Below are positions 53,314 through 62,214 of a stretch of 64,000 nucleotides of DNA, piece by piece. The notes under the pieces were generated by a model. It saw only the letters and a list, made by a program, of their open reading frames with translations, did not search any database and had not been told where the DNA came from. This stretch comes from Candidatus Chloroploca sp. Khr17 (GTDB taxonomy: Bacteria; Chloroflexota; Chloroflexia; Chloroflexales; Chloroflexaceae): positions 248,001 through 312,000 of the forward strand of contig NZ_RYFF01000001.1 of assembly GCF_004138165.1 (NCBI RefSeq). Direction: 5' to 3'. A program made the position numbers and the translations under genes. The first letter of the stretch is position 1. Each line of letters opens with the position of its first letter.

Positions 53314-56277
53314 ATGATCACTACCCTCGAAGCATATTTTCGCAGTGCCCGTCACCTGGTAGGCCGGAAGCGCGAGCTTGATCTCGTTGATCGGGCCTTG
53401 ACACACGTTAAGGCCGAGAGTTCGGTGTTCTTGATCGAAGGACAAGGGGGGATCGGCAAAACACGGCTGCTGGCCGAGATTCGGCAACGCTGTCGCGAGA
53501 TGAGTGAGGTGCTCTGCACCGAGGTGATTGATCTCTATCTGGGGCGCTATCTTCAGCCTGCCCGCATGCTGTATGCGCTTGCAACGCAACTCGAAGCTGA
53601 TGCCGTGCGTTGGGGGCGGTCGCAACCCGCTTTCACCCGCTTTTATGAAGCGCACGAGCAATTCTATGCGACGCTTGGCCATGACGCTGAAGCGCAACGT
53701 ACCCAACTCGAACAGATCTTTCTTGAATGCTATGCCAAACTGGCCGCTGCGCATCGCCTGGTGGTGTTGATTGACACCTTTGAGAAATTACACCCGGCGC
53801 TAGTGGATGCCCAGGAGTTTGATTTTCGCGAGCTTGGGAGGCTCGAACAGTGGCTGGCGCATCTGCTGAAACGCCTGCCCAATACGATCGTGATCCTCGC
53901 TGGACGCCCGCGGGCCGGTCAACGCAGGATGCTTACCGAGATTCTTGGCTCGATCCTGACCCCATTGACGATTGAGCCTTTTACGCTCACCGAAACGACT
54001 GAGTATATCGCCACTGAATTTGCCAACCTCACACCCCTTGACCCTAAACAGATTCAGTTACTCCATGCGATTAGCGCAGGGCGACCGGTTGTGCTTGCCG
54101 TTGCGCTGGCCTGTGCCCAGCAAGGCATTATTGATATTACGGCGTTGCCGCCCGAGTTTGTCTACCCGGCGAATCAAGCCCATCTCAGTGATGCGTTGGT
54201 GCAGCTGATTGTCGGCGATCTCTATCGGCAACGACCAGATCTGGCCCAGTTGCTTGCCCGTGCTGTCTATTTGCGCAAAGGTGTGCGTCGCGAGATGCTC
54301 GCCTTCCTCTTTGCTGAAGAAGGTGAGGTCGTTGAACCATTTGAACTCGATCAGCAACTCGATGAATTGACCGCTTTTGTGTTTGTCAAGCGGGTTGATG
54401 AGGATGAGCTGATCCTGCATGACGAGATGTACGAGTTGCTGCTGGGGAAACTGGCCGATCAGCAGGCGCTGTCGTGGTGGCGCCTGGCCGTGCAGTTTCT
54501 TGATCAGCAGATTGCGGCGGTCTATACACAACTGCAATCAACAGCTGCAGCCCTGTCGGCACCCTCAAGCTTTGCCAGCCTGCAGCAGCAACTCCAGAAC
54601 CTGCAAATTGAACGTATGTTTTATCATATGTCAATCAATTTGCGCCAGGGCTATCAAATCTATCGCGAGTTGAGCACCAATGCGATTGAGGCCCGCGATG
54701 ATGATTTTGACGCGCAATTACAAGAAGAATTAGCACGTTTCTTTGATCGTGACATGGCATGGGGGCGCCTCTATCGCCAACGCTTGTTGACGAGTGGCCT
54801 GACCTGGGAACGCATCATCTATGATGAAGCCATTCGCTGGGTCTATCGGCGCATGCTCACCCCAATGCCCGGCGGCAATGCATATAGTGCCGCTGTGGCG
54901 CTGGCGGAAGATGTACGGGAACGCTATCGTGCGATCTATGATCGCTCGCCACTAGCACGCTGCGATCTTGATGCCGCCCAGTTGCAGGCCGAGGTCTATA
55001 TCGCCGGGCGCACCTCGCGTGGGGCACAGATTACCCACAACTATCAGGTGCTCGTCGCTGAGCTTGAGACAATCATTGGTCAACTCGATCCGGCTGATCC
55101 AGATGCCGCCTATGCGCAATTTATCCTGGCGAATGCGTATAACTACTGGGGCTATTTTGAACGCGTGCAAGAGCACTTGCAAAGTGCGATTACGAAATAC
55201 AAAGAAGCGCTCCGTCTGTATCGGCAACTCGGCCCCGAGGTCAATAGCCTACACGCAGTAACGCTCAATAATCTAGGCTATGCGATGGGCCGCCAGGGTG
55301 ATTCGGAACGTGGCCTGCGCTGCCTTGATCAGTCGCTCGCCCTGGTTGAACACGCCGGGGTCGCCTACCGCATCGCGACAACGCGCAATACCCAGGCCCA
55401 TCTCTATGCCGATCTTGGCCGGATGGATCAGGCACTTCGTTGCGTCCAGGAGGCTCGACGGCTCTTTGCCCGCTTTGAGAGCGTCCGGGCCACCGCCCTC
55501 AATGCGAATGCCGAAGGCCGTATCCGCAGTCGCATTGCCGAGACAATGGCCGATCCTGGGCAACGCAATGCCGAGTATGCCCGTGCAGTGGCGGCCTATC
55601 GTCAAGCCATCAAAGGTTTTGATCAAGAGGGCGAGCTTGTGCGCCAAATCGAGGTACGCAGTGCCCTGGCCAAAGCGTTGCGCAATTGGGCGACCAACAT
55701 GCCCCCCGGGCCAGCGGTGACAACCAGGCGCAATGAGGCCTTTGCATTGCTGACCGAAGCCAATACCCTAACGAATGAGACCACGTCGCGGCTGATTCGC
55801 TGTAGCATCCTTGAGGCAATGGCCGCGATCTGTGTGGACGAAAAGCGCTATGATGAAGCGATCACCCTGCTTGAAGAAGCCTGCTCGCTCTTGCCAGCAA
55901 GTTTGCAGGATCCCATGCGCTACGGTGAGTCTTCGGAAACCGTAGAATTGCGGCTCTATTGGCTGCGTTTTGCCCAGATCCAATGGCAGTATGCGGCAGT
56001 CGCCTTTGGTCAGGCGCATTATCACGATGCGTGTCTGCATCTCGTGCATACCTTTACCGGCCTGCTGGCCTTCTCGCCAGATGCCGCCCCCATCGAACGA
56101 TTCCGCCATCTGGCACGCCGTGCGCTCACCGCACCGGGTGATCCGGCGCTGATCGAAGCACTGCGCGAACCGATGCACCAGGCCGCCGCTCAGAGTAGCG
56201 CCTCGATTTCGGCCCTTTCGCTCGTTGATCGCTTGCTCACTCAGGCAATTGAAGATATTGACCTCTTTGGAGCGTGA
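53314..56277 (+). CDS. Large STAND ATPase with C-terminal TPR array
   Basis: 987 residues. HLVGRKRELDLVDRALTHVKAESSVFLIEGQGGIGKTRLLAEIRQRC holds an intact Walker A (GQGGIGKT, 43-50). Walker B is RLVVLIDTFEKLHPALVDAQEF near 150. LLHAISAGRPVVLAVAL is the GxP motif near 265. Residues about 420-560 are helical and residues about 590-970 form TPR-like repeats (AVTLNNLGYAMGRQGDSERGLRCLDQSLALVEHAG, TRNTQAHLYADLGRMDQALRCVQEARRLF). This is the switch-plus-sensor layout of STAND proteins such as MalT or FxsT-like regulators, but no DNA-binding domain is present. It lies between the smaller STAND gene and a radical SAM gene. Confidence 0.85.
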   Translation: MITTLEAYFRSARHLVGRKRELDLVDRALTHVKAESSVFLIEGQGGIGKTRLLAEIRQRCREMSEVLCTEVIDLYLGRYLQPARMLYALATQLEADAVRWGRSQPAFTRFYEAHEQFYATLGHDAEAQRTQLEQIFLECYAKLAAAHRLVVLIDTFEKLHPALVDAQEFDFRELGRLEQWLAHLLKRLPNTIVILAGRPRAGQRRMLTEILGSILTPLTIEPFTLTETTEYIATEFANLTPLDPKQIQLLHAISAGRPVVLAVALACAQQGIIDITALPPEFVYPANQAHLSDALVQLIVGDLYRQRPDLAQLLARAVYLRKGVRREMLAFLFAEEGEVVEPFELDQQLDELTAFVFVKRVDEDELILHDEMYELLLGKLADQQALSWWRLAVQFLDQQIAAVYTQLQSTAAALSAPSSFASLQQQLQNLQIERMFYHMSINLRQGYQIYRELSTNAIEARDDDFDAQLQEELARFFDRDMAWGRLYRQRLLTSGLTWERIIYDEAIRWVYRRMLTPMPGGNAYSAAVALAEDVRERYRAIYDRSPLARCDLDAAQLQAEVYIAGRTSRGAQITHNYQVLVAELETIIGQLDPADPDAAYAQFILANAYNYWGYFERVQEHLQSAITKYKEALRLYRQLGPEVNSLHAVTLNNLGYAMGRQGDSERGLRCLDQSLALVEHAGVAYRIATTRNTQAHLYADLGRMDQALRCVQEARRLFARFESVRATALNANAEGRIRSRIAETMADPGQRNAEYARAVAAYRQAIKGFDQEGELVRQIEVRSALAKALRNWATNMPPGPAVTTRRNEAFALLTEANTLTNETTSRLIRCSILEAMAAICVDEKRYDEAITLLEEACSLLPASLQDPMRYGESSETVELRLYWLRFAQIQWQYAAVAFGQAHYHDACLHLVHTFTGLLAFSPDAAPIERFRHLARRALTAPGDPALIEALREPMHQAAAQSSASISALSLVDRLLTQAIEDIDLFGA

Positions 56278-56343
56278 TGGAATTGCAATTTCTCACGTTT
56301 AATTGAGGTAGAACAAGGAAAATCTTCAGTTGTGTGAGTATGC

Positions 56344-57771
56344 ATGCATTCCATAGCACACATTTTGGTGCCAGAACAAACCTCGGTAGCGCTTAATGAC
56401 TGCCGCTTGCCGTTGCCAGTCTATGTACAAGCACCCACGGGGACCAAGGATGACCTGGCAATCCACCGCCTGCGTCCACATCCTTTGCTCACAACGCTGG
56501 ATCTGGATGATGGGGAACATGTCGTCGCATTTGTCCCATCCTTGAGCCAGGTAGCTGTGTTGAATCAAGCAGCCCTGGCGCTGATCCAGCGCTTGCCGCT
56601 CACCGAGGCCGCCGAGGCCGCCGAGGTGTCTGGTGCGCTGGTGCGGCTCGTCGAGATGGGATTGCTGGTTACGACCGACAGCCCGACGTTGCCACGTCCT
56701 GCCGAGCCAACGACGCTGGTGGCATGGCTGCATCTCACCAATGCATGTAACCTGCGTTGTACCTATTGCTATATCGAAAAGAACCATGAGGCAATGAGCC
56801 TTGCAACGGCATATCAGGCGGTTGAGGCAAGCATTGCCGCAGCCCAACGCCACGGCTATCGCGAGCTTGCCCTGAAGTATGCAGGTGGTGAGCCATTGCT
56901 GGCGTTTGATACCCTGGTTGCAACCCACCAGTATGCACAGGAGCAGTGTGCCGCCGCGGGCCTTGGCCTTGCGGCAACCGTGCTGACGAATGGCACTGGT
57001 TTGACAGCGCCGCGCGTGGCGCGTTTGCGCGAATTGGGCCTGGACGTGACTGTTTCACTTGATGGTGCCGCTATCAGCAATGACCAGCAGCGTCCAATGT
57101 GCAACGGCACTGGCTCAACGAAGGCCATTATGGCTGGGCTTGAACGCGCACAGGTGGGAGGGCTCAAACCCGCTGTTGCCTTGACGATCACCAGCACCAG
57201 TCTGGCAGGCGTGCCCGAACTCGTGGCGTGGCTGCTCGAACGTGACCTGCCTTTTACGCTGAGCTTTGCCCGTGATCACACCTGCGGCCGCAGTCATCGT
57301 GACCTGCTGGCCGATGAAGCGGCCCTGATCGAAGGTATGCGGACAATCTATGCCACGGTTGCGGCCAACCCACCTTCGTGGAGTCTGCTTGGTGCCTTGT
57401 TGGATCGTACCGATCTCTCGCATGCACATGGGCATGCCTGTGCCGCTGGATCACACTATCTGGTCATTGATCATCACGGTCGTATCGCCGCATGCCAGAT
57501 GGCGCAACATATGCCCGTTGCTGATATCTACCACGAAGATCCCCTTGGGGCAATTCGCCATGACGAGCGTTTGCCGCTAGGTCGCCACGTCGACACCAAA
57601 GAGGGCTGTCGCACCTGTGTGTGGCGCTACTGGTGTGGTGGAGGATGCCCGCTCGCGACCCTACGGGCAACCGGACGCACCGATATCCAATCCCCCGATT
57701 GCAACATCTACCAAGCCCTCTACCCCGACCTGTTACGCCTCGAAGGATTACGCCTGCTGCACCAGCGCTGA
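56344..57771 (+). CDS. Radical SAM/SPASM peptide- or protein-modifying enzyme with RRE-like N-terminus
   Basis: 475 residues. Residues about 55-110 look like a PqqD/RRE winged-helix (VVAFVPSLSQVAVLNQAALALIQRL...LVEMGLL), which recruits a precursor peptide. The radical SAM cluster is C135-x3-C139-x2-C142 (LTNACNLRCTYCYIEK); KYAGGEPLL is the GGE motif. The SPASM region starts near 365 (HACAAGSHYLVIDHHGRIAACQ) and includes EGCRTCVWRYWCGGGCP and a final Cys in QSPDCN, enough for auxiliary clusters. Such enzymes make thioether, C-C or cyclophane links in RiPPs or mature proteins. No precursor peptide is visible nearby. No good ribosome site precedes the ATG; coupling to the STAND gene 66 bp upstream is uncertain. 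Confidence 0.9.
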   Translation: MHSIAHILVPEQTSVALNDCRLPLPVYVQAPTGTKDDLAIHRLRPHPLLTTLDLDDGEHVVAFVPSLSQVAVLNQAALALIQRLPLTEAAEAAEVSGALVRLVEMGLLVTTDSPTLPRPAEPTTLVAWLHLTNACNLRCTYCYIEKNHEAMSLATAYQAVEASIAAAQRHGYRELALKYAGGEPLLAFDTLVATHQYAQEQCAAAGLGLAATVLTNGTGLTAPRVARLRELGLDVTVSLDGAAISNDQQRPMCNGTGSTKAIMAGLERAQVGGLKPAVALTITSTSLAGVPELVAWLLERDLPFTLSFARDHTCGRSHRDLLADEAALIEGMRTIYATVAANPPSWSLLGALLDRTDLSHAHGHACAAGSHYLVIDHHGRIAACQMAQHMPVADIYHEDPLGAIRHDERLPLGRHVDTKEGCRTCVWRYWCGGGCPLATLRATGRTDIQSPDCNIYQALYPDLLRLEGLRLLHQR

Positions 57772-57778
57772 AGATGCG

Positions 57779-57825
57779 TACGGACACGAAAAAAGCCAGC
57801 AATGCTGGCTTTTTTCGTGTCCGTA
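57779..57825 (+). terminator. Perfect 22-bp hairpin terminator after the radical SAM gene
   Basis: Arms 57779-57800 and 57804-57825 around AAT, with the GCCAGC / GCTGGC core and a T6 tract inside the descending arm. It ends the STAND/radical SAM cluster 7 bp after the stop. Confidence 0.8.
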
Positions 57826-57849
57826 GTGACACGTTGCAACCTGTGCGCC

Positions 57850-57880
57850 TTGACAAATAAAAAAGATTAGTATAATCTAA
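57850..57880 (+). promoter_or_regulatory. Iron-transport promoter with overlapping palindromic operator
   Basis: TTGACA (57850-57855) and TATAAT (57871-57876) are spaced 15 bp, so the promoter is tight. The -10 lies inside two overlapping dyads: AGATTA-GTA-TAATCT (57864-57878) and TTAG-TATAAT-CTAA (57867-57880). TTAG-N6-CTAA half-sites resemble DtxR/IdeR-type metal-repressor boxes. A further TATACT is at 57896. The substrate-binding protein gene starts at 57930. Confidence 0.55.
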
Positions 57881-57929
57881 CTTCTAAATTTACACTATAC
57901 TTACCAAAGGCATTGAAGGAGTGAAGTCT

Positions 57930-59054
57930 ATGCCCAGTTTGCTCAAGCGTCGGTTCATGTTGACCCTGTTCACCATGGTTGCGCTGTTGCTCACCGCTTG
58001 CACCCAGGCAGCAACCCCGCCCGCCCCAACTGCTGAAATTGTCCGCGAGACCGTTGTGGTTGAGGTGACAGCCGAACCGCAGGTGGTCGAGACGGCCATC
58101 ACGCAGCCTGCCACCCCGGGGAACCTGGTGATCTATTCAGGGCGCAGTGAGGCCCTTGTCGGCCCATTGATCAACCAGTTTGCTGCGGCGAGTGGGGTGG
58201 ATGTGCAGGTACGCTATGGGTCAACCTCTGAAATGGCGGCAACCCTGCTCGAAGAGGGAGGCAATTCGCCTGCCGACATCTTCTTTGCCCAGGATCCCGG
58301 CGGTCTCGGAGCGGTAGCACAGGCTGGCCTGTTTGCGCCACTCCCCGCCGAACTGGTGAGTCAGGTGCCGACACGCTTCCGCTCACCCGAGGATCTGTGG
58401 ATTGGCATTTCGGGTCGGGCACGGGTAGTGACGTACAATACCGATGCGATCAACCCGGAAGAGTTGCCAGCCGACATCTTTGATTTTACCGACCCGGTCT
58501 GGTCAGGACGGATCGGCTGGGCACCGACCAATGGCTCGTTGCATGCGATGGTCACCGCAATGCGCCAGGTCTGGGGCGACGAAAAGACCCGAGCGTGGCT
58601 CGAGGGCATTCAGGCTAACAATCCTGTTGTGTATGACCGCAACACCACGATTGTGACCGGCGTGGCCGCAGGCGAAGTTGACATAGGCTTCACAAACCAT
58701 TACTATCTCTACCGTTTTCTGGCCGAGCAGGGCGAGGGCTTCAAGGCACGCAACCATTTCTTGACGGGCAGTGGCCCCGGGTCACTGATTATGGTCGCTG
58801 GAGCGGGCCGTCTTGCTAGTAGCCCCAACGAAGCGAATGCGCTGCGGTTTATCCAGTTTATGCTCTCGCCCGTTGCCCAGCAGTACTTTGCCAGTCAAAC
58901 GGCTGAATATCCCGTTGTCGAAGGGGTGATTGGCCCGCCGGGCTTGCCCCCGCTCGAAGAACTCGAATCAGCCGCGCTGGACATTGACATGGCTGAGCTG
59001 GATGATCTTCAAGGGACGATCCAGTTGATGCAGGATGTAGGGGTACTCCCGTGA
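57930..59054 (+). CDS. Iron(III)-type ABC transporter substrate-binding lipoprotein
   Basis: 374 residues from the ATG at 57930 (AAGGAG 8 bp upstream; the GTG at 57921 lies inside that ribosome site). A lipoprotein signal ends in LLLTAC. A Thr/Val/Glu-rich linker leads to the class II periplasmic-binding fold: LVIYSGRSEALVGPLINQFAAASGVDVQVRYG, PADIFFAQDPGGLGAVAQAGL, GRARVVTYNTDAI and VDIGFTNHYYLYRFL with the Tyr pair typical of FbpA/FutA iron ligands. It delivers Fe(III) to the permease encoded downstream. It is separated from that gene by two repeat elements. Confidence 0.93.
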   Translation: MPSLLKRRFMLTLFTMVALLLTACTQAATPPAPTAEIVRETVVVEVTAEPQVVETAITQPATPGNLVIYSGRSEALVGPLINQFAAASGVDVQVRYGSTSEMAATLLEEGGNSPADIFFAQDPGGLGAVAQAGLFAPLPAELVSQVPTRFRSPEDLWIGISGRARVVTYNTDAINPEELPADIFDFTDPVWSGRIGWAPTNGSLHAMVTAMRQVWGDEKTRAWLEGIQANNPVVYDRNTTIVTGVAAGEVDIGFTNHYYLYRFLAEQGEGFKARNHFLTGSGPGSLIMVAGAGRLASSPNEANALRFIQFMLSPVAQQYFASQTAEYPVVEGVIGPPGLPPLEELESAALDIDMAELDDLQGTIQLMQDVGVLP

Positions 59055-59071
59055 CGGCTCCCAAGCGTAAT

Positions 59072-59200
59072 TAGTCTGGAACCTAAAATTTCTGATGTTT
59101 CGGCACCCTGAGTACGCGGGCGTCCCGCCCGCTGGTGCTCCCGAAGCGGGCGGGACGCCCGCGTACCCAGGAAGGTCGGAAAACTTAAGTTACAGACTAG
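59072..59200. repeat. Palindromic dispersed element B, copy 2
   Basis: Inverted flanks TAGTCTGGAACCTAA / TTAAGTTACAGACTA enclose a 21-bp perfect stem made of GTACGCGGGCG...GCGGGC and its complement. The core shares most bases with the copy at 46803-46901, including the TGGTGC-CCCGAA loop. It is placed between the substrate-binding and permease genes of the iron operon. Confidence 0.8.
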
Positions 59201-59375
59201 TAATGGTCTTTCAGCAATGAATCCGCTCCAGCCCACGAAGGTGGGCTTCGCATTTCCTAGCCGAGGGCTTGAAGCCCGACGGCATCGGGCGCATAGCGGA
59301 TTCATTTCTGGAAAACCATTAGCCGGCTAAAGCCGGCACTCCAGAGCAACCCGGCGACTTTTTAGACAGTCTGTG
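59201..59375. mobile_element. MITE-like palindromic element, shortened second copy in opposite orientation
   Basis: Read on the minus strand it matches the element at 35669-35913: GGAGTGCCGGCTTTAGCCGG, TAATGG, AATCCG arms and the centre GCGCCCgATGCCGTcGGGCTtcAAGCCC. Inner arms 59201-59227 / 59295-59321 pair with three mismatches. One end is missing where it abuts element B. It is inside the iron operon, with the permease start 12 bp away. Confidence 0.75.
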
Positions 59376-59386
59376 GAGCTTTCAGG

Positions 59387-61024
59387 TTGAATCAAGCAAA
59401 GCTTTCTCCAATTAGACAGCAGCGCCAGCGTTCTTTCACGCTGCGCCAGCGCCTGCCGCACTGGTCAACCCTCCTACTCTGGGCAGGGGCATTGCTGGTC
59501 ATGGCAGGTTTGTTGTTACCTACGGTCTATCTGCTCATCCGTGCCTTTGAGACAAGCGAAGCGGCGCTTCAAATCTTCATGCGCCCGCGTACGTGGGTCA
59601 TCATCGGCAACACCACCGGCCTTGCGCTTGCCGTAACAGCCGTTTCAGCGCTGATTGCCGTGCCAATCGCATGGCTGACGGTACGCAGTGATCTGCCGTG
59701 GCGCCGCTTCTGGGCCGTGGTGACACCCTTGCCCCTGGTGATCCCCAGTTATGTCGGGGCCTATCTCTATATTTCAGCACTGGGGCCACGCGGTGCGTTG
59801 CAGCAGTTGCTCGAGGGGCTATTTGGCATTACACGACTGCCATCAATCTACGGTTTTACCGGGGCACTCTTTGCCTTGACGTTGATGTGTTATCCGTATA
59901 TGCTGCTCAGTGTCCGTGCAGCGCTGATGCGGATGGATCCGTCGCTCGAAGAGGCGTCACGCAGTCTGGGACATAACGCAACAACAACCTTCTGGCGGGT
60001 TGTCTTGCCTGCCCTACGCCCCGCGCTAGGGGCAGGTGGGCTGCTCGTAGCCCTCTATACCTTGCGCGATTTTGGTGCCGTGGCAATTATGCGCTTTGAT
60101 ACCTTCACCCGGGTGATCTACCTGCAATACAGTTCGTTTGATCGCTCGCAAGCGGCATTTTTTGCGCTCCTGTTGATTGGTTTGACGCTTGTGCTCGTTA
60201 CATTCGAGGCTCAAACGCGTGGGGCGGCACGCTATGCTCATGCGAGCGGCGCCGTGGCTCGCCCACCGACGATCATTGCGCTAGGCCGCTGGCGCTGGCC
60301 TGCCTTTGTTTTCTGTGCGCTCATTGTGAGCCTGAGCCTCGTATTGCCACTGACCATCCTGATCTACTGGCTGGTGCGCGGCTTGCTGGCAGGTGAACAG
60401 ATGGGAAATCTGGGGTCAGCTGTCTGGAATTCATTGCTTGCCTCTGGTGGGGGAGCGCTTGTGACGGTGCTAGCTGCATTGCCTCTGGCGGTGTTGGTGG
60501 TGCGTCGGCCCGGTCGCTTCACGGCCCTGATCGAACAAATGGCCTATTCAGCTTTTGCCCTGCCTGGCATCGCCGTTGCGCTCGCCCTGGTCTTCTTTGG
60601 CATCAGTTATGCCCGTGGTCTCTACCAGACCTTTGCGATGCTGCTGTTTGCGTATGCCATTCTCTTTCTCCCGCAGGCGTTTGGAGCGCTGCGTACATCG
60701 CTCTTGCAGATCCATCCTGGTCTCGAAGAGAGTGCGCGGAGTCTAGGGTACCGCCCGCCGCAGGTCTTTCTGCGGGTGACCGCGCCGCTGATGCGCCCTG
60801 GCCTGCTTGCCGGGGCGAGCCTTGTTTTTCTGACTGCGATGAAGGAATTGCCCGCAACCCTCTTGCTTGCGCCGCTTGGTTTTCGCAGCCTCGCCACCGA
60901 GATCTGGTCGGCAGTGTCTGAAGCCTTCTTTGCCCGTGCCGCCGCGCCGGCTCTGTTGATTGTGCTGCTATCGTCAGTGCCAATGGCCCTGCTGTCGCTG
61001 CGCGAGCGTCGAGGTATGTCATGA
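59387..61024 (+). CDS. Iron(III)-type ABC transporter permease
   Basis: 545 residues from a TTG with GGAG 8 bp upstream; no ATG lies nearby. It is a fused double-module permease of about 12 helices, as in FbpB. The first half ends with LEEASRSLGHNATTTFWRVVLPALRPALGAGG and the second with LEESARSLGYRPPQVFLRVTAPLMRPGLLAGA, the two EAA coupling loops for the ATPase. LTAMKELPATLLLAPLGFRSLATEIW is the usual FbpB end. It imports ferric iron across the membrane. The stop overlaps the ATPase start (ATGA). Confidence 0.94.
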   Translation: MNQAKLSPIRQQRQRSFTLRQRLPHWSTLLLWAGALLVMAGLLLPTVYLLIRAFETSEAALQIFMRPRTWVIIGNTTGLALAVTAVSALIAVPIAWLTVRSDLPWRRFWAVVTPLPLVIPSYVGAYLYISALGPRGALQQLLEGLFGITRLPSIYGFTGALFALTLMCYPYMLLSVRAALMRMDPSLEEASRSLGHNATTTFWRVVLPALRPALGAGGLLVALYTLRDFGAVAIMRFDTFTRVIYLQYSSFDRSQAAFFALLLIGLTLVLVTFEAQTRGAARYAHASGAVARPPTIIALGRWRWPAFVFCALIVSLSLVLPLTILIYWLVRGLLAGEQMGNLGSAVWNSLLASGGGALVTVLAALPLAVLVVRRPGRFTALIEQMAYSAFALPGIAVALALVFFGISYARGLYQTFAMLLFAYAILFLPQAFGALRTSLLQIHPGLEESARSLGYRPPQVFLRVTAPLMRPGLLAGASLVFLTAMKELPATLLLAPLGFRSLATEIWSAVSEAFFARAAAPALLIVLLSSVPMALLSLRERRGMS

Positions 61025-62058
61025 GTCTGGTTTCGTGCGAAGGATTGAGCAAAGCATTCGGCCCGACCTGTGCCGTTGACCAGGTAAGCATGACGATCCA
61101 GCCTGGCGAGATTCTGGCGTTGCTGGGGCCAAGTGGCTGTGGCAAGACAACCGTATTGCGCATGCTGGCAGGTTTTGAAGCGCCCGATCAAGGCACGATT
61201 GCGTTGGATCAGCGCCTTGTCGCCGGGCCGGGTCTTCATGTGCCACCCGAAGAGCGTCACGTCGGCATGGTCTTTCAGCAGCATGCGCTCTTTCCCCATC
61301 TGAATGTCGGGCTGAATGTCGGCTTCGGACTGCGTGGCAAGGCACGTGAACGTCAGGCCCAGGTGCAGGCCATGCTTAAACTGGTCGAGCTCGATGGCTA
61401 CGAACGACGGATGCCCCACCAACTTTCGGGGGGGCAACAACAACGGGTAGCGCTGGCACGGGCGCTGGCCCCGAATCCAGCGGTCTTGCTCCTTGACGAG
61501 CCATTTAGCAACCTCGACGCTGATTTGCGTACGACCTTGCGGGTGCAGGTACGGACGATCCTCAAACAACTGGGCACCACGGCACTCTTTGTCACACACG
61601 ACCAGGAAGAGGCCCTCTTTATGGGTGATCGCATTGCCGTCATGCAAGCCGGGCGGCTCGAGCAACTCGCCAGGCCGCAGGAGCTCTTTCTTGCGCCAGC
61701 GACACGGTTCATTGCCGAATTCATTGGCCTTGCAGCCTTCATTCCTGCCACCGTCACCGCAGCGGGGCTTGCGACCGAACTCGGAACCGTGGCCCAGGCA
61801 ATTGACGCACCAGTGGGAACCTCGGTTGACATGCTGGTACGCCCCGACGACCTCGAGCTAAGCGCTGACCCTCAGGGTAACGCACGGATTCTTCGCTGCA
61901 CTTTTCGGGGGGGCGACTTTCTGTACGATGTCGCCCTTGCCTCGCAACGCACGCTGCGCTGTGTCTGCAACCATGTCCACGAATTTGCCCCCGACACCAG
62001 GGTGCAAGTCACCCTTGCCCCTGGACATCCCCTGGCATGGTTTCACCCCTTACAGTAG
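61021..62058 (+). CDS. Iron(III)-type ABC transporter ATP-binding protein
   Basis: 345 residues. Walker A LLGPSGCGKTTVLRML, Q-loop MVFQQHALFPHL, signature LSGGQQQRVALARALAPNP, Walker B VLLLDEPFSNLDADLR and H-loop FVTHDQEEAL are intact. The last 110 residues form a TOBE domain (VDMLVRPDDLELSADPQGNARILRCTFRGGDFLYDVAL), as in FbpC. It powers the permease encoded four bases upstream. Translation is coupled. Confidence 0.95.
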   Translation: MSLVSCEGLSKAFGPTCAVDQVSMTIQPGEILALLGPSGCGKTTVLRMLAGFEAPDQGTIALDQRLVAGPGLHVPPEERHVGMVFQQHALFPHLNVGLNVGFGLRGKARERQAQVQAMLKLVELDGYERRMPHQLSGGQQQRVALARALAPNPAVLLLDEPFSNLDADLRTTLRVQVRTILKQLGTTALFVTHDQEEALFMGDRIAVMQAGRLEQLARPQELFLAPATRFIAEFIGLAAFIPATVTAAGLATELGTVAQAIDAPVGTSVDMLVRPDDLELSADPQGNARILRCTFRGGDFLYDVALASQRTLRCVCNHVHEFAPDTRVQVTLAPGHPLAWFHPLQ

Positions 62059-62214
62059 CGTCTAGTCAGTTTGCCCAAATACCACACCATAAATACTAGA
62101 CACAGTATCCATAGCATCATGCCCGCAACGAGGAGTAGACTCGCGGTGTGCAGCGTGGCCACCGTGGGCCGCGCTTTGTTGTGCGCAGAAGGATTGCGCT
62201 AAAGGCAGGGAGTT

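Noticed and set aside
56278-56343. RiPP precursor ORF between the STAND and radical SAM genes
   Set aside because: Only 7-8 codon frames with non-ATG starts exist; none has a leader/core character.
60622-61665. 347-codon minus strand frame
   Set aside because: Spans the permease/ATPase boundary in antisense; both real genes have full motifs.
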